A stretch of 64,000 nucleotides of DNA from contig MU004189.1 of NCBI GenBank assembly GCA_010093605.1, positions 999,834 through 1,063,833 of the forward strand, read 5' to 3'. This DNA comes from Lophium mytilinum (Eukaryota; Ascomycota; Dothideomycetes; Mytilinidiales; Mytilinidiaceae). Under the pieces are notes generated by a model, which saw only the letters and a list, made by a program, of their open reading frames with translations, was not told the DNA's origin and made no database searches. Position numbers and translations under genes: made by a program. Every line of letters starts with the position of its first letter. The first letter of the stretch is position 1. This document shows positions 23,491 through 34,824 of the stretch, in pieces.

Positions 23491-23578
23491 AGAGAACCAG
23501 ATGATAGATTAACAGTATTTAGAGGGTTATAAAGTTGCCATGTTCGGTGAATCATATGTAGTAACGTTAGCACGGACG

Positions 23579-24221
23579 TCACCCAAAGTACATTTCCATT
23601 TCTAAACCTAACTCTGTATTCAATACCTCTGACAAGTTTGTGCCACTACTCATGCGTAGCCATTGTCCCATTGTTCGGCCATCATCGACATATTGCTTCT
23701 CCCCATGTACAACCCAGTCGTAGGCTTCCGACCCTGAGATCGGCGAACACAGCCAGATTTGCTTGGTTGAGCGCTGGCACTTGAGGATGTAGTCGCCAAC
23801 GCCTGGAGCGGTGATGGTTATGATGTCATTCTGAAAGTAATTAAGACAATTAGCTTTGACCTGAGAGAGTTGAAACCATAAGGGATCAGTGAGATCCTGC
23901 CTGATGTTTCAGCGTAATACTAGATCCCTCTTCCTGTGCATACTCTGCATACTCCATGACTGCTTCGAAATATACCTCTACCAAATCACAGTAGTCTTCA
24001 TCGGATAGTTGTGTCGCCTCTATAGCTTGTTTCTTTTGTTTCTTGGACACCGGTGGAGATGCCAAGCTAGCTCTTCCGTGGCCAGAATGACCCCACCGGG
24101 CTGAAGAGGATAAACCGTTCCATGTTTCGCAGTAAAGGAAGACTGTTCGTATGCTAGGAACGCGAGAAAGCGATGGGTTATAAAGAGCACGAGGAAGGCG
24201 CCGGAGTACCCTTAAAGCCAT
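23579..24221 (-). CDS. YFH1-like: Frataxin-like mitochondrial protein (divergent), with a GC-AG intron
   Basis: Exons 24221-23901 and 23830-23579 give 190 residues, within the usual frataxin size. Frataxin binds iron and stimulates Fe-S cluster assembly on the NFS1-ISCU complex in the mitochondrial matrix. MALRVLRRLPRALYNPSLSR is a convincing mitochondrial presequence and fixes the start. Helix 1 (LSDEDYCDLVEVYFEAVMEY) keeps the acidic face. The sheet region shows NDIITITAPGVGDYILKCQ, then STKQIWLCSPISGSEAYDWV, matching the conserved NKQIWLSSPxSGPKRYDWV core. The only way to join the halves in frame is an intron of 70 bp starting GC and ending AG (23831-23900), with GCTAAT upstream of the acceptor. 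Differences at normally invariant positions (for example SEA for PKR) suggest a paralog or relaxed copy. Confidence 0.85.
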
Positions 24222-25966
24222 AAGCGTTGCAGTTGCGGCGTAGTGGCGATGAAGGTCTGTCAGCGCACATTGGCAGGACTGCTGATAGTAACGGAGCGGA
24301 TTTACGACCATCCGACAGCTGGCTGTCATGTGCTGCCATTTTCAGGCTAGCCGCAACTGTCGATTTCCGACGGTCTTGGCGACAATAGCCTTAGCATCTA
24401 ACTTCTTCCAACCCGCTTTTCAACTCATCGAATCCGGTGCGACCCAAACTTGCAGCAATTATGGCACAAGATAGTGACCACTTGGATGCGACAGTTTTTA
24501 TGCCTCATAGTAGGCTAGGAGGTCTTTCGGAATATCTTGATTGCATTCCCCATTACTTATTTATTCCGCACCACTTCACCTCGATCTGACGGCACCACTA
24601 CCAAGACTTTAATCGCATCGGCTGCGGTAAAACACCACTTGAATCAGAGTGATATCTTAGGTCGATACTGGGAAGAAGCTGTCGAGATGCTCAAGAGTCA
24701 TTTGTTATGGCAGATCGTACGGAGTGAGGAGAGCTCGATGGTGGAGATGTGTAGAGGCGACTTTTTTTGCCACGGTAAGGACGGTCTCCGCAAACCCGGC
24801 GACCATAGGGCGACACCTACGTAATATTTGGTTAGGACACGTCGCAACGGTCCAAGAGTAGCTAAAATACAGGATTTACTTAGACGCAAGCATTTGCAGA
24901 TGTGGTGGCGAGGTTGAGATCGTCCTCACGACAAAGTACCTACGAATTAGCTCGCAACGGATGGTGGCTCGCTACGCAGGGGTGGATGTTAGTACTATAC
25001 TCACATGTCTAAGAGGATTTCGCAAATGATGGACTCATCAAAGCTTCGATTTCAGATTCAAGTAGCGTTTCGTATAAGCCATGATTACCATCAAGAAAAT
25101 CTCCCTTTTAGCAACACCTGTTATTCCTTCTCAAAAACCCCATTTCGCTCTACTCTCATTCCTTCTCTCTCTATACTCCACAAATTTTTTAACCCTGAGG
25201 TCGCGGGGAGGCATCCCAAGCTCGATCTTAGCACTCCCTCTCAGTTTTTACGTTTCTACGTTTCCTTTACTTTTCCTCTGTTCAAAAAATCAACTTTGCG
25301 CCAGACGTAGGTTCTAAACAACCCTGTATAAGGGCCTATAGGCCGCGGTGAACGAACCCAGCTAGGATCTCGAGTATCCTCATTCGTGCCCCTGGCGGGC
25401 CTCCTACTATCGCGGAGTAGTGGACATTGACTCAGTCGGCTGTAGGCGGGTGATAGTTCCGGTGCCCGGTTGGCGACGGTGGTCAGACCATGAACGTTCG
25501 AGTAGGTGATTAAGACCGTGCAAAGATGTGGGTGGAGACTACGATGAGCTAGAGCGATGCGAGGAGGAAACAAGGATTCGAATTGGGCGCGGCTGAGGTA
25601 GGGTAGGTGTGATGGGCGGTGTGAGTGTCACTTTGGCTTACTGGTAGCTGCGGTGCTTCGAAGGTATGGGAGAGCTTAATATGAGATGTGGGCTGTGTGG
25701 GCGTGCAGGGCGTACAACTTTGATAGATGCAACTCTGCGAAAGCCTTACTCCCATAAATGCCCTTAAAGCACAGTGGAAGTGTGCGCGTACAACAGCTGT
25801 TCGAACTTGCAATTCAGCGTGCCTCCATGCTGGAAACTGGGGTATAAACCCCGTCTATAGAACCCCCAAACGCCACGCTAAGCCAGAGAGGAGAGAAATG
25901 CGGCGCTCCAAAAACCGCTCTAAAACATGAACCAGAAAAGTCCGACTCATCTTCCTCTAATCGAGC
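24222..25966. other. Gene-poor region
   Basis: Lies between the frataxin-like gene and the alternative oxidase stop. A 95-codon plus-strand frame near 24537-24824 has no recognisable features. T- and C-rich tracts at 25080-25280 give spurious hydrophobic frames. Confidence 0.5.
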
Positions 25967-27165
25967 TTACAAAACATCATTCCGCTCCCACCCCGTGGGT
26001 TGGTGATGCTCCATCCCCTTCGTTGGATGCGGCTTGCTCTCATCCTTATACACGCTAGCGTACGGATTCGGATCATTCTTCTGATCCAGATTTCCGAGCG
26101 TGTGATTGACCTCCCTGTGCTTGGCCTCGTCTGCACGGATATAGTAGAGCAGGTCTCGCATCGTGCGGTGTCCCTCCGGCATCTTCCAGTACTCGACCGC
26201 GATGTCTGGCGCAATTGTCTTCTCCCACAACGGGAGGCGGCCGGCTTCGAGATCCGCGATTTCGCGCGTGTAGGTGATCACGGCTTCTTCCTCGATGTAG
26301 CCGACGAAGCGGTGCGCGGCGCGCGGCGAAATGAGGTAGGCGACGAAGAAGGCGTTGAAGAAGACGCCTTGGGCGCCGAGGACCATGAGGCGCATGAAGG
26401 GGCCTGGTTCGGCCATCTTTAGGAAGGTGAGGAGATGCATGCGCTCGTTGTAGGATTCTTCGAGGAGCGTTTCGATCCTGCAATATGAATTAGCTACTGT
26501 GCAAGCCTACCATATCAATCCAGTTAGCGTAGGACTATTCGACGTACCATCCATTATCTCGCTTCATCCTTCGCATGCTGTGCAGATGCCTGAGCATGCC
26601 CGCCACCATACCTGGCACGCCCGCAATGCTTTCGAGAAATATGTTACGGATCATGTATTTCTCCTCTGTCATACCGTATTTTGTTTGCGCGGCTGCGGCG
26701 TCTTTCTTAGCTAGCGCGACGGCTTTGTCGTGTTTGTAGCCGGAGACGGTGTCTAAGCCCCAGCGGGCGAAGCGTGCGAGCCCAAGGGCGCATTTATCAC
26801 TGAAGGTGGTGGCTTCGCGGTGGGCGATGGGGATAGCTGCCATCTGGTCGGGGGTGTAGCTGTAGGTGATCTTAGCTTGAGGTCTGAGAAGATGATGGAA
26901 TGGGATGGGATGCTCACATTGGATGTGGCCATGCTGCTGGAGTCTTCCGTACGCTCGGAGCCTCTGCTTCGGGAAAGAACTCTTTGATTCTGTGCTGTGG
27001 TGTTGTGGAGAAGTTGCGGTGGGAATTGGCCAAGCCATATTGGTGGACGACGATGAATGATGGTTGGAGGCCAATGCTTGTTGAAGAAGTAAGAGTCTTC
27101 AAGACCCGAGCGCCTGTCTGTTTAGACGCCAGGGAAGTGCGTGTTGCTGTACGTGTGGACAGCAT
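25967..27165 (-). CDS. aox: Mitochondrial alternative oxidase
   Basis: Three exons (27165-26918, 26859-26548, 26477-25967; introns 58 and 70 bp) give 356 residues, the normal fungal length. It is a di-iron ubiquinol oxidase on the matrix face of the inner membrane that bypasses complexes III and IV. The presequence is [20 protein letters not shown]. The family motifs are all present: AWPHPIYTPDQM, Glu159 in [13 protein letters not shown], the ExxH of YNERMH (Glu198-His201), EEEAVITY (about 249-256) and the second ExxH in ADEAKHRE (Glu304-His307). The first acceptor was chosen because only ctacag|C restores PIYTPDQM. It is intact, so probably functional. Typical regulation is induction by respiratory inhibition or oxidative stress, not visible here beyond a TATA box. 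Confidence 0.97.
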
Positions 27166-28073
27166 TGGGTAGACAAGAGTTGAGAGTGACGATGGAGACA
27201 GAAAGTGAAGCAAGGGAAACGTCAGCAATGAAGGCTGAACGGTATGTTCTTTTGTATTAAGGTGAGACACGAAAGGCTTTGAAGAGGCAAAAAGGGACTG
27301 AGGCATCGACGAGCCGTCTTTATACTCTTACGCAGACGTCAGCCATACCGACGCGATCCTACATTGATCAGTGAATTCCCGCGACGGGGTCTTCACGTTG
27401 ACTCAGCGCCATACGGCATCAATGCCGTTTCGTCCCCTGTCTACAGGAATTGGCAGCTAATCAGGCTAATCATGTTGGCTTCAGTGCTTATGTCCCGTCT
27501 GAATTGGACGCTTGTCGAGATTTGCAGACGGCGATGAAGGCTCCAAAGAGTGGACCGCGGTCAGTTGACGCGCTGGTCGTGGCTCAGCGCGAGGCGACAC
27601 GAAGAGAGACCGGAGCTGTACTACTTTTGCATTGCAGGTGACTGTGTTTTTGAATCCTTTATTAGGCCAGAATAAGCATGCTCGTCTTTAACTGATAAAA
27701 ACGGCAAAGGGCAAAAGGACCCACGTAAAGCGTCCCACGCTACCGTCCCGTCTGATTATCGTGCTCGCTTGCGCTCCAGGCTCGGTGTCTCGGTCATCCA
27801 TCCCACGACACTCGCCGACGCCAATGCGGCATTCCGACCCTCACAGGGCTGAGGAGCATAGCGGATGCCGTGGAGAAGCCTTTTGCATCTTGTAATCATG
27901 GACCTTCTTATCCTCAGCTGGCCCAGTGGCGCCGCAGTGTAGCATTGACATCGCATACTCTTCAACCTGCTAATCTGTAAACTAACCCAGCTTCAGCTCT
28001 CGAAATCTATTCTTATCGCGATACGAATGCCTCAGCCATAACAGTCATCCTCAGTTTTTGCTTCTCCGGAACC
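27166..28073. other. Divergent promoter region
   Basis: Shared upstream region of the alternative oxidase (minus) and the GNAT gene (plus). It contains the TATA box at 27318-27324; no additional gene is seen. Confidence 0.5.
27318..27324 (-). promoter_or_regulatory. TATA box for alternative oxidase
   Basis: tataaag on the minus strand about 155 bp upstream of the alternative oxidase start codon. Confidence 0.45.
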
Positions 28074-28693
28074 ATGTCTACAGACGACAAAGAAGTCGAG
28101 GTCCGCACGAAGCGTCTGCTCATTCGCCCGCTGCGACTCGAAGATGCTGACGATGTTTTTCTCATGCGCTCAAACCCAGAGGTGATGAGATTCACGTTCG
28201 TGGCCCTCCAAACCAGTACAACTCAATCGCTGACCCAAAATTCAGGTCCGCTTTAGCCTCTACAGACGTCCAAAAGTCTAGAGACTGGGTCTCGGACTGC
28301 ATCACCCGTCCCAACTGCCACAACTTCTCCATAGAGCTGCTTCCCTCCGCTGCATCCTCCCAAGATGAGACTTCCACACCCGCACCGCGAGTCATTGGCG
28401 TCATTGGAGCCATGCGAACACCAGAAGTAGGGTACATGATCAACACGGAATATTGGGGGAAGGGATACGCTTCAGAGGCCCTACAGGGCTACATGCCGAT
28501 TTTCTTCGACCACTACTCTGGCAAGGAAAGACACGACTATGCGAGTGCGCTTGTAGATACGACACACACTCCTAGTCGGAGAGTACTAGAGAAAGCCGGC
28601 TTCAAGCTCTCAGAGATTCGAGAAGGCGACTTCAAGAGTCCAACGCAGGGAATACGAGATACTTGTATTTATCGAATGGCAAGGCCAGAATAG
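28074..28693 (+). CDS. GNAT-family N-acetyltransferase (RimJ/RimL-like)
   Basis: Two exons (28074-28195, 28246-28693; 50-bp intron) give 189 residues. The start of the fold is classic for the Acetyltransf_3 group: KRLLIRPLRLEDADDVFLMR, then EVMRFT. The middle carries VIGVIGAMRTPEVGYMINTE and YWGKGYASEALQGYMPIFFD, where the GKGYASEA run is the acetyl-CoA pyrophosphate-binding loop (Q/RxxGxG/A type). The end matches the family pattern NTPSRRVLEKAGFKL. It transfers acetyl from acetyl-CoA to an amine; the substrate is unknown. Similar single-domain proteins are common and often act on small molecules or N-terminal amines. Confidence 0.9.
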
Positions 28694-29421
28694 ATTTGTA
28701 TATCCAATAGATTCTAGCTGCAGTAAAGCATTGATCAAGGGTATTCGCCGCATGGACGCTAAAGCGTGCGCTATAGGGGCTTTATGGGATAAATTCAGAG
28801 CTATATGACAACCGCTTAGGGCGAGCTATCAGCACGGCACGTGACACTTGCGATGGGTCTCTCGGGAAAGTCAGACCTTGTAGGTTACTTGAAGCTGACT
28901 CCTATAATTACTTAGGGATCCACATCCTAATGCAAACCCAATTATTGTGGCAAGGCTCGGTCTTGGAGGTTTGTTTATCAAGTGCACGTGACTGGGGCGC
29001 CATCTGATCCCCACCTCAACGACACGAGGTGTTGTCATCAGCACCATCAAGTTGCCCTATATGAACCCGGCTCAAGATCAGATAGAACCATTCAGGCAAC
29101 TCCCTTTGGCAATCTTGATAAGCTCCAACCATGTTTACGACGATTCAGGCAGGACAGCCTCGCGCAAGTTCAAGGGTAGATGGCGTGCGAGCGCGTCTTC
29201 CAGCGAACGCGTTTCACAAGGCTCCAAAGCTGTGAGACATGTCAAAGTCACATTCCCCTTGGTAATCATGCGCCTTTCGTGCCTGTAGGCCTCCATGCCG
29301 AATTCACACCTCAGTCTCCCCAATATACTCCCTTTTCTCCTTCGTCGTTTGTTTCCATCTACCTCAACCCAGCTCGAATGATACCCGTCACTGCCGTGGA
29401 ACCCCGGACCCTTCACCGATC
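28694..29421. other. Intergenic region
   Basis: Lies between the GNAT gene and the permease, both on plus. Short frames only; nothing recognisable. Confidence 0.5.
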
Positions 29422-31174
29422 ATGCCTCGGACACCTCAGCACGAAGATGAGGGCGAACATCAGGCCCTCCTGCGATCAATCCCGCCTTCACTCTCATCAT
29501 CGGTGAAGAGCCCAGGTCTCAGCTCAGATTCGGACGATGAATCCCTCGGCGAAGTCGAAGTTTTGCGGGCCATCGAGTCTGATGTGCTGCAAGAGACAGC
29601 AACATATGGCAGGAATCTCAACTGGTGGAGCGCATACATTCTCATTATGTCGCGAGTGATCGGGAGCGGCATATTTGCGACGCCGGGCTCCATCGCAAAA
29701 TCCGTCGGGAGTGTTGGCTTGACCCTGCTCTTGTGGGTCGTTGGCGCCATAATCTCAGCATGCGGTCTTGCCATTACAATGGAATATGGATGCATGCTGC
29801 CTCGGTCTGGGGGTGAGAAGGTCTATCTGGAGTTTACATATCGCCATCCACGGTTTTTGGCATCTACTCTGGTGGCATTTCAAGCTGTTGTTCTCGGCTT
29901 TACCGCAAGTAATTGCATCGTCTTTGGAGAATATGTATTATTTGCTTTGGATATTGAACCCACGGCATTCTCGCAGAAGGCCCTGGCTGTAGGTCTCCTC
30001 ACTGTCATCACCATCATCCATGGCTGTTTCCTGAAGACCGGAATATTCATTCAAAACGCTCTGGGCTCAGTCAAGATAGCTTTGTGTGTTTTCATGGGCT
30101 TCACAGGATTGTACGTGGTCGTATTTCGACCAAACACCGCTTCCGGGGCTCCTCCGAACACGGAAATCTTCGCGTGGGACAATCTGTGGAAAGACTCGAA
30201 CTGGAGCTGGGGAATCTTGTCGACCGCCTTGTTCAAGGTCTTTTACTCGTACGCTGGACTAGATAATGTCAACAACGTACTCAACGAAGTCAAAAACCCA
30301 GTCCGGACCCTGAAGACGGTTGGTCCTGCGGCTCTGTTTAGCGCTTGTCTCCTCTATCTACTCGTAAATGTTGCGTATTTCGTCATTGTACCAATAGAAG
30401 AGCTGAAGGAGAGCCGCGAGTTGGTTGCTGCGTTATTCTTCGAGAAGGTATTTGGGCAAGGGTTCGGGAAGACGGTTCTCCCACTTGCCATTGCCATTTC
30501 TGGGGCAGGTAATGTAATGGTCGTCACGTATGCACTAGTGAGTCTATGTTTGAGCGGTCGCTACCTGTGTACTGATTTTGCAACTAGGCCCGCGTCAACC
30601 AAGAAATTGCCCGCCAGGGCTTTCTCCCTTATGCAAGCATATTGGCCTCATCCCGACCATTCAATGCTCCACTCGGCGGTCTACTCGTGCACTATATTCC
30701 ATCGTTGCTAGTCATCGCTTTACCCCCACCAGGCGATGTCTACACCTTCATTCTTGACGTGGAAGGATATCCCGGACAATTCTTTGCCCTCGCGAGCTCC
30801 GTCGGTGTTTTATTACTTAGGTACCGGCGACCTGACCTGAAAAGGCCCTTCAAAGCCTGGATTCCGGCCGTGCTCTTGAGAATTGCGTTATGCTTGGCAC
30901 TTATAACCGCCCCTTTTTTCCCGCCAGAGGGATGGCAAGGCGATGTAGATTTCTTTTACGCAACCTATGCGATTGTTGGCATTGGCATGTATGCATTTCT
31001 ACCCCTCTCAAGTCATTACCAGCTAACTCAGATAGTCTCGTTTTCGCTGTTTTGTATTGGTATATCTGGACCGTTGCTCTTCCTCGCTGGCGAGGATATA
31101 CTCTTGAAGAAAAGGTGGAAATTCTTCCGGACGGTACCAGCATCACGAAGCTCGTTCATATCACCCCGCTGTAA
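29422..31174 (+). CDS. APC-superfamily amino-acid permease, methionine-permease (MUP1)-like
   Basis: Three exons (29422-30537, 30588-30988, 31036-31174; introns 50 and 47 bp) give 551 residues. A hydrophilic, Ser/Asp-rich N terminus of about 70 residues precedes roughly twelve membrane segments. The first has the signature RVIGSGIFATPGSIAKSVGS, which unwinds around the substrate amino group in this fold. Also family-like are FYSYAGLDNVNNVLNEVKN, the splice junction VVTYAL|ARVNQEIARQGFLPY, and the C-terminal LYWYIWTVALPRWRGYTLEE. The overall pattern is closest to the high-affinity methionine/LAT-type branch of fungi. Substrate specificity is inferred. The second acceptor was set at atag|T because the nearer AG leads to a stop. 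Confidence 0.9.
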
Positions 31175-31711
31175 GATTTAGCTGTTCTAATTTAATGAAT
31201 GGGCCTCTCCCGACGCAATGATTTCTTGGGACAGCTTCCTATTCCACATTTATTCCTCATCTGGGGCTTTACAGGATCTTGAGCATTTCATATCTGCATT
31301 TCAACCTGCAGAATGCCCATCAATATCAGGACGCGTAGCCACGTCTGAAATGTCGTGTGTCGTACGCTTGCTGAAGATTAATAATGCATACCTATCTATA
31401 CACCCACTCCTATCCTATCGATTAGAGATTACTCTACATCATGCTATGTGCAGACGATCGCATGGATAACGGCAACTAGTCTATGCTGTACGCGGCGCAT
31501 TTCTCAGCAATCCGATCATTCTTTATTGCCCATCGCCTGTACGAATTGCGTGATGGGGTATCTGACAAATTACCCCGCGCTGATGTTTGTAGGAAGGGCG
31601 GCATGAAGTCATATATAAACAACAACAACGCCTATCTACATTATCATCATCACTGATACCACCCGGTTGCAACCAACTCACCTACTTCAACTTCAATATC
31701 TAGTAACCAAC
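31175..31711. other. Intergenic region with promoter of the AsaB-like gene
   Basis: Short frames only. The last 100 bp include a TATA box and an A/C-rich leader. Confidence 0.5.
31611..31617 (+). promoter_or_regulatory. TATA box for the AsaB-like gene
   Basis: atatataaa-type sequence followed by a caacaacaac leader, about 95 bp upstream of the start codon. Confidence 0.5.
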
Positions 31712-32685
31712 ATGGCATCAGCCGCCGTTTCTTCCACCACAGGCCACGGCCCCGCCTTCACCTCCGCACCCACCCCAGTCCTCACCTCATCCGCCACCAA
31801 GCCTAACAACACGCCCAAGCACGTCCAAACTACACTCCACTACTACAAAGACCCCGGCGATGGCTCTGCCCCAGCACCAAGCTACGTGGGCCGCGCCGAA
31901 ACCTTCGAACGCCCCTCGGAAGCCCTCGACGTTACCATTACCGACGTCCGCGGAAACGAGGACAAATACACCTTGGACGGCAACGGCTTCCAGATCTACC
32001 CCCACGTCTCCGCCGAGACAGACTTCATCGACGACGACAAGCTGAAGGCGGAGTACTACCCCGAAACCGAACAACTCCTAAAAGACGCGTATGTCCCCTG
32101 TAACCCCTTACTCAAACCAGAGATTGAGGTAGATGCTGACATGACACCAGCACCGGCGCTACTCGCATCTTTATCTTCGACCACACAATCCGCCGCCCCC
32201 CTTCCCCCGGCGCGCCCGCCAACGCCCTTCGCGGCCCCGTGAACCGCGTGCACATCGACCAGTCCTACACCGCTGCCGCTTCTCGCGTGCCGCACCACCT
32301 CCCCGAGGAAGCCCCTGAGCTTTTGAAGAAGCGCTTCCAGATCATCAACGTCTGGCGCCCGATCAAGACGATCCGCCGCGACCCGCTCGCGGTGGCCGAT
32401 GCGCACTCGGTCGAGGAGAAGGACTTGGTCGGCGCGGCGCTGATCTACCCGACGCGCAAGGGGGAGACGTTCGCCGTGAAGCCGAACCCGGGGCATCGGT
32501 GGTTCTATAAGAGCGAGCTGAGTCCGCAAGAGGTGATTTTAATTAAGTGTTTTGACTCTTTTGGGGAGAAGGGTGGGGAGGGAGAGGGGATTGCGAGGAG
32601 GGTGCCGCATACGGCGTTTGAGATTCCGGGGCAGGAGGGAGAGGGGCGGGAGAGTATTGAGGTTAGGGCGCTTGTGTTCTATTAG
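31712..32685 (+). CDS. GA4-desaturase / AsaB-like (CmcJ-type) hydroxylase
   Basis: Two exons (31712-32088, 32151-32685; 62-bp intron) give 303 residues. The family is recognised from VQTTLHYYKDPGDGS, LDGNGFQIYPHVSAETDF, RIFIFDHTIRR, VNRVHIDQSYTAAASRV, RFQIINVWRPIKTIRRDPLA and the C-terminal WFYKSELSPQEVILIKCFDS. Relatives are annotated as 7-alpha-cephem-methoxylase P8-chain-like or AsaB hydroxylase/desaturase in fungi. The HxD (His in VNRVHIDQS) and a downstream HRW are candidate iron ligands of a 2-oxoglutarate-like site; that is inference. The start at MASAAVSSTTGHG fits the family and the TATA distance better than a Met 15 codons upstream. It is intact, and no biosynthetic cluster adjoins it. 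Confidence 0.88.
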
Positions 32686-33129
32686 GAGCTGATTAGGGGG
32701 TCGGGCGGTAATGTAGAGGGATAATCGTGATGAGTTGATGTGAGGATTGCATCTTGCTTGGATTTCCTCTACTTCACATGGCATCAAAACGTTCTACACA
32801 TTCTTGAAAAGAGATCCACGACTGTGAGGTTGAATGATCGTATGCACAGATCTGATGAGATATTGCTGTCCAGGGTGGAGTTGGTGAGGCCGTGAAGTCA
32901 GCGCGTGATCACGCGGAGTCGCTCTTTCCTTCCTTCCATGTCAAGTCCTTCGAAGTTTCTTTTCTCTCCCACTCCACTTCACTTTCGCCGTCACCTTATC
33001 ATTGCGTCTCGATCCCATCGTGACGCTATTTCGGCATCCTCTAAGTATGCATCTCAAGCTCGACATTGGTTTTATACTCACCCGTTTCGCAGGTCGAGAA
33101 TCACCTGCCCGCCCGCTCTACTGCTCACC
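32686..33129. other. Intergenic region
   Basis: Terminator of the AsaB-like gene and promoter of the next gene. No gene is seen. Confidence 0.5.
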
Positions 33130-34266
33130 ATGCCGACTAGAGGCGGAAAGAAGCAGAATCGAAGCAAGAAGCAGGATGTGGGCCATAAGGGCTCTGGAGG
33201 CTGGAAAGAGGTTAGTTCCAATCCACCACGGTGTCCCTGTCGATGATTCCGCTACTGACATTGAGCAACACAGTGGCCTGCCCACATGGTCGCAGGCTTC
33301 CTGACCGCCTCCCAAGTCACCGAAGCCTTCCGATCCGTTCACAAAGCCAACGGTCTCGACATGCCTGGCAGCTTCCACTACGGAAAGATCGCTATCTTGA
33401 TTCCGTCGGCCCAAAAGACTTGGGTTGAAGGTTGTCGCTTAGAAGACCCAAAGCGGATGGCCAAAGTTGAGAAGGCCTGGTTGCAGTACAAGAAGGAGTA
33501 CAAGGGTGACGAGAAGCTTGTTGACCTCATGAACTACTCGCTTCTCTGGGAGGATATTGAGTTGGAGCTGGAGAAAGAGAACTGGACTGAAGAGGAGAAG
33601 TTCCAGGATCAGCTGAGAATGGCGTCAGACGTCAGGAGGGATGGTGCGGAGAGTGTGAAGGTTCCTGGAGTCAAAGAGGGCAAGCGCCAGGTTTGTAATA
33701 CCCAATTCCCAATGAATTCGAGCTGCAAACACTGACAGCATTAGCTCGTTCTCTCCTACTGGAATGCCGAAGGCCTAGGCGCCTTCATCACCTTTGCCCG
33801 CTTGCATGAGAAGGAATCCCTTACCTTGAGCCACCTCGAGCAGCGTGGACCCGCTGCCATGCTCAGCGCAGAAGTGCAGCAAAACCACGTCACCAAGTAC
33901 TACGATAGCTTGGCTTTCGACAAGAAGAAGGAAAAAAACTTCGATGCTAAGTTCCTCCTGTTTAGCGAGTCTCTGAATGAAGGCGAGCTTTTCGACAAGA
34001 ACGTCTTTGTGGTTTGGTGGGAGAAGATTGAGGGGGAATGGCGTGAGATGGAGGAAGCCAAGCAGGGCGGCGAGGAAGACGTCTTGCGGGCTATGATAAA
34101 GACGTCGACTAGGCTTACCAGTCCTGATCTCAGCGACGTCCAGGTAGATGTCCTTGCAAAGGTCATCTCTGATGGGATGGTCAAGTTGTTCAGGGAGCAA
34201 GCAGGTGAAGGTGAGGCTCTCTTCGATTCCGCATTCATGGCGGAGAAGGGTGACAAAAAGGTTTAG
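33130..34266 (+). CDS. Unknown fungal protein, basic N terminus, helical
   Basis: Three exons (33130-33210, 33274-33690, 33745-34266; introns 63 and 54 bp) give 339 residues. The first exon is a short basic leader (MPTRGGKKQNRSKKQDVG), which could bind nucleic acid or act as a nuclear signal. The remainder is soluble, charged and predicted helical (LVDLMNYSLLWEDIELELEKE, EKNFDAKFLLFSESLNEGEL), ending in Lys-Lys-Val. No catalytic motif or known domain is recognised. The gene structure is well supported: both introns have good donors and acceptors, and the joined frame has no stops. Confidence 0.8.
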
Positions 34267-34824
34267 TCCGCAAATGACCCAGACAGAGCTTCTCCGCACA
34301 GGATGGACTGTTCACGAACAGTGTCATGATGCCTTTCATGTATCTACTTATCTGCGATGTCTGGAGCGGTAAGCATGTAGCTAGTTCAGAGAATACGATA
34401 TGCTTGAGATCTCTGTAAACTTTCTTGCCCTCCTATCCGGATTCTAAGTTCTTCTTTTAGTCAGTTCTTCTGTAGTTAGTTCTTCTTGTAATCAGTTCTG
34501 ACCTTGCTTCCGGATCTCTGATAGGTCGATGAGGTGCACACAAGCCGATCAGAAACGGTTAGGACTGCTCCAATCTGCGATGACTTGGTGTAAATCTTAT
34601 TCAATTTTATGACGATGCGACGAGGGACCTCAGGTAGCGGCGTGGAAGATTTTACAGTGGCAGGCCATAGTTCTCTGCACACTCGGTTGCCACAGGCAGG
34701 AGTGCCCCCATGGGGAGACCACAACATAGGCGTTCTGTCAAGTTTTAGACCGCGTAATCTGAGCGTCCTCTTGACCAAGAGGTACCCTTGCGATGGGGCC
34801 GCCCTTGACAGCAGGTGGTGTCTA
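34267..34824. other. Intergenic region
   Basis: Convergent 3' ends of the unknown protein gene and the broken hydratase-ligase gene. A repeated ttagttcttct-type motif lies around 34445-34490. Confidence 0.45.

Noticed and set aside
24537-24824. 95-codon plus-strand frame
   Set aside because: No motif, no upstream promoter signal and compositionally unremarkable.
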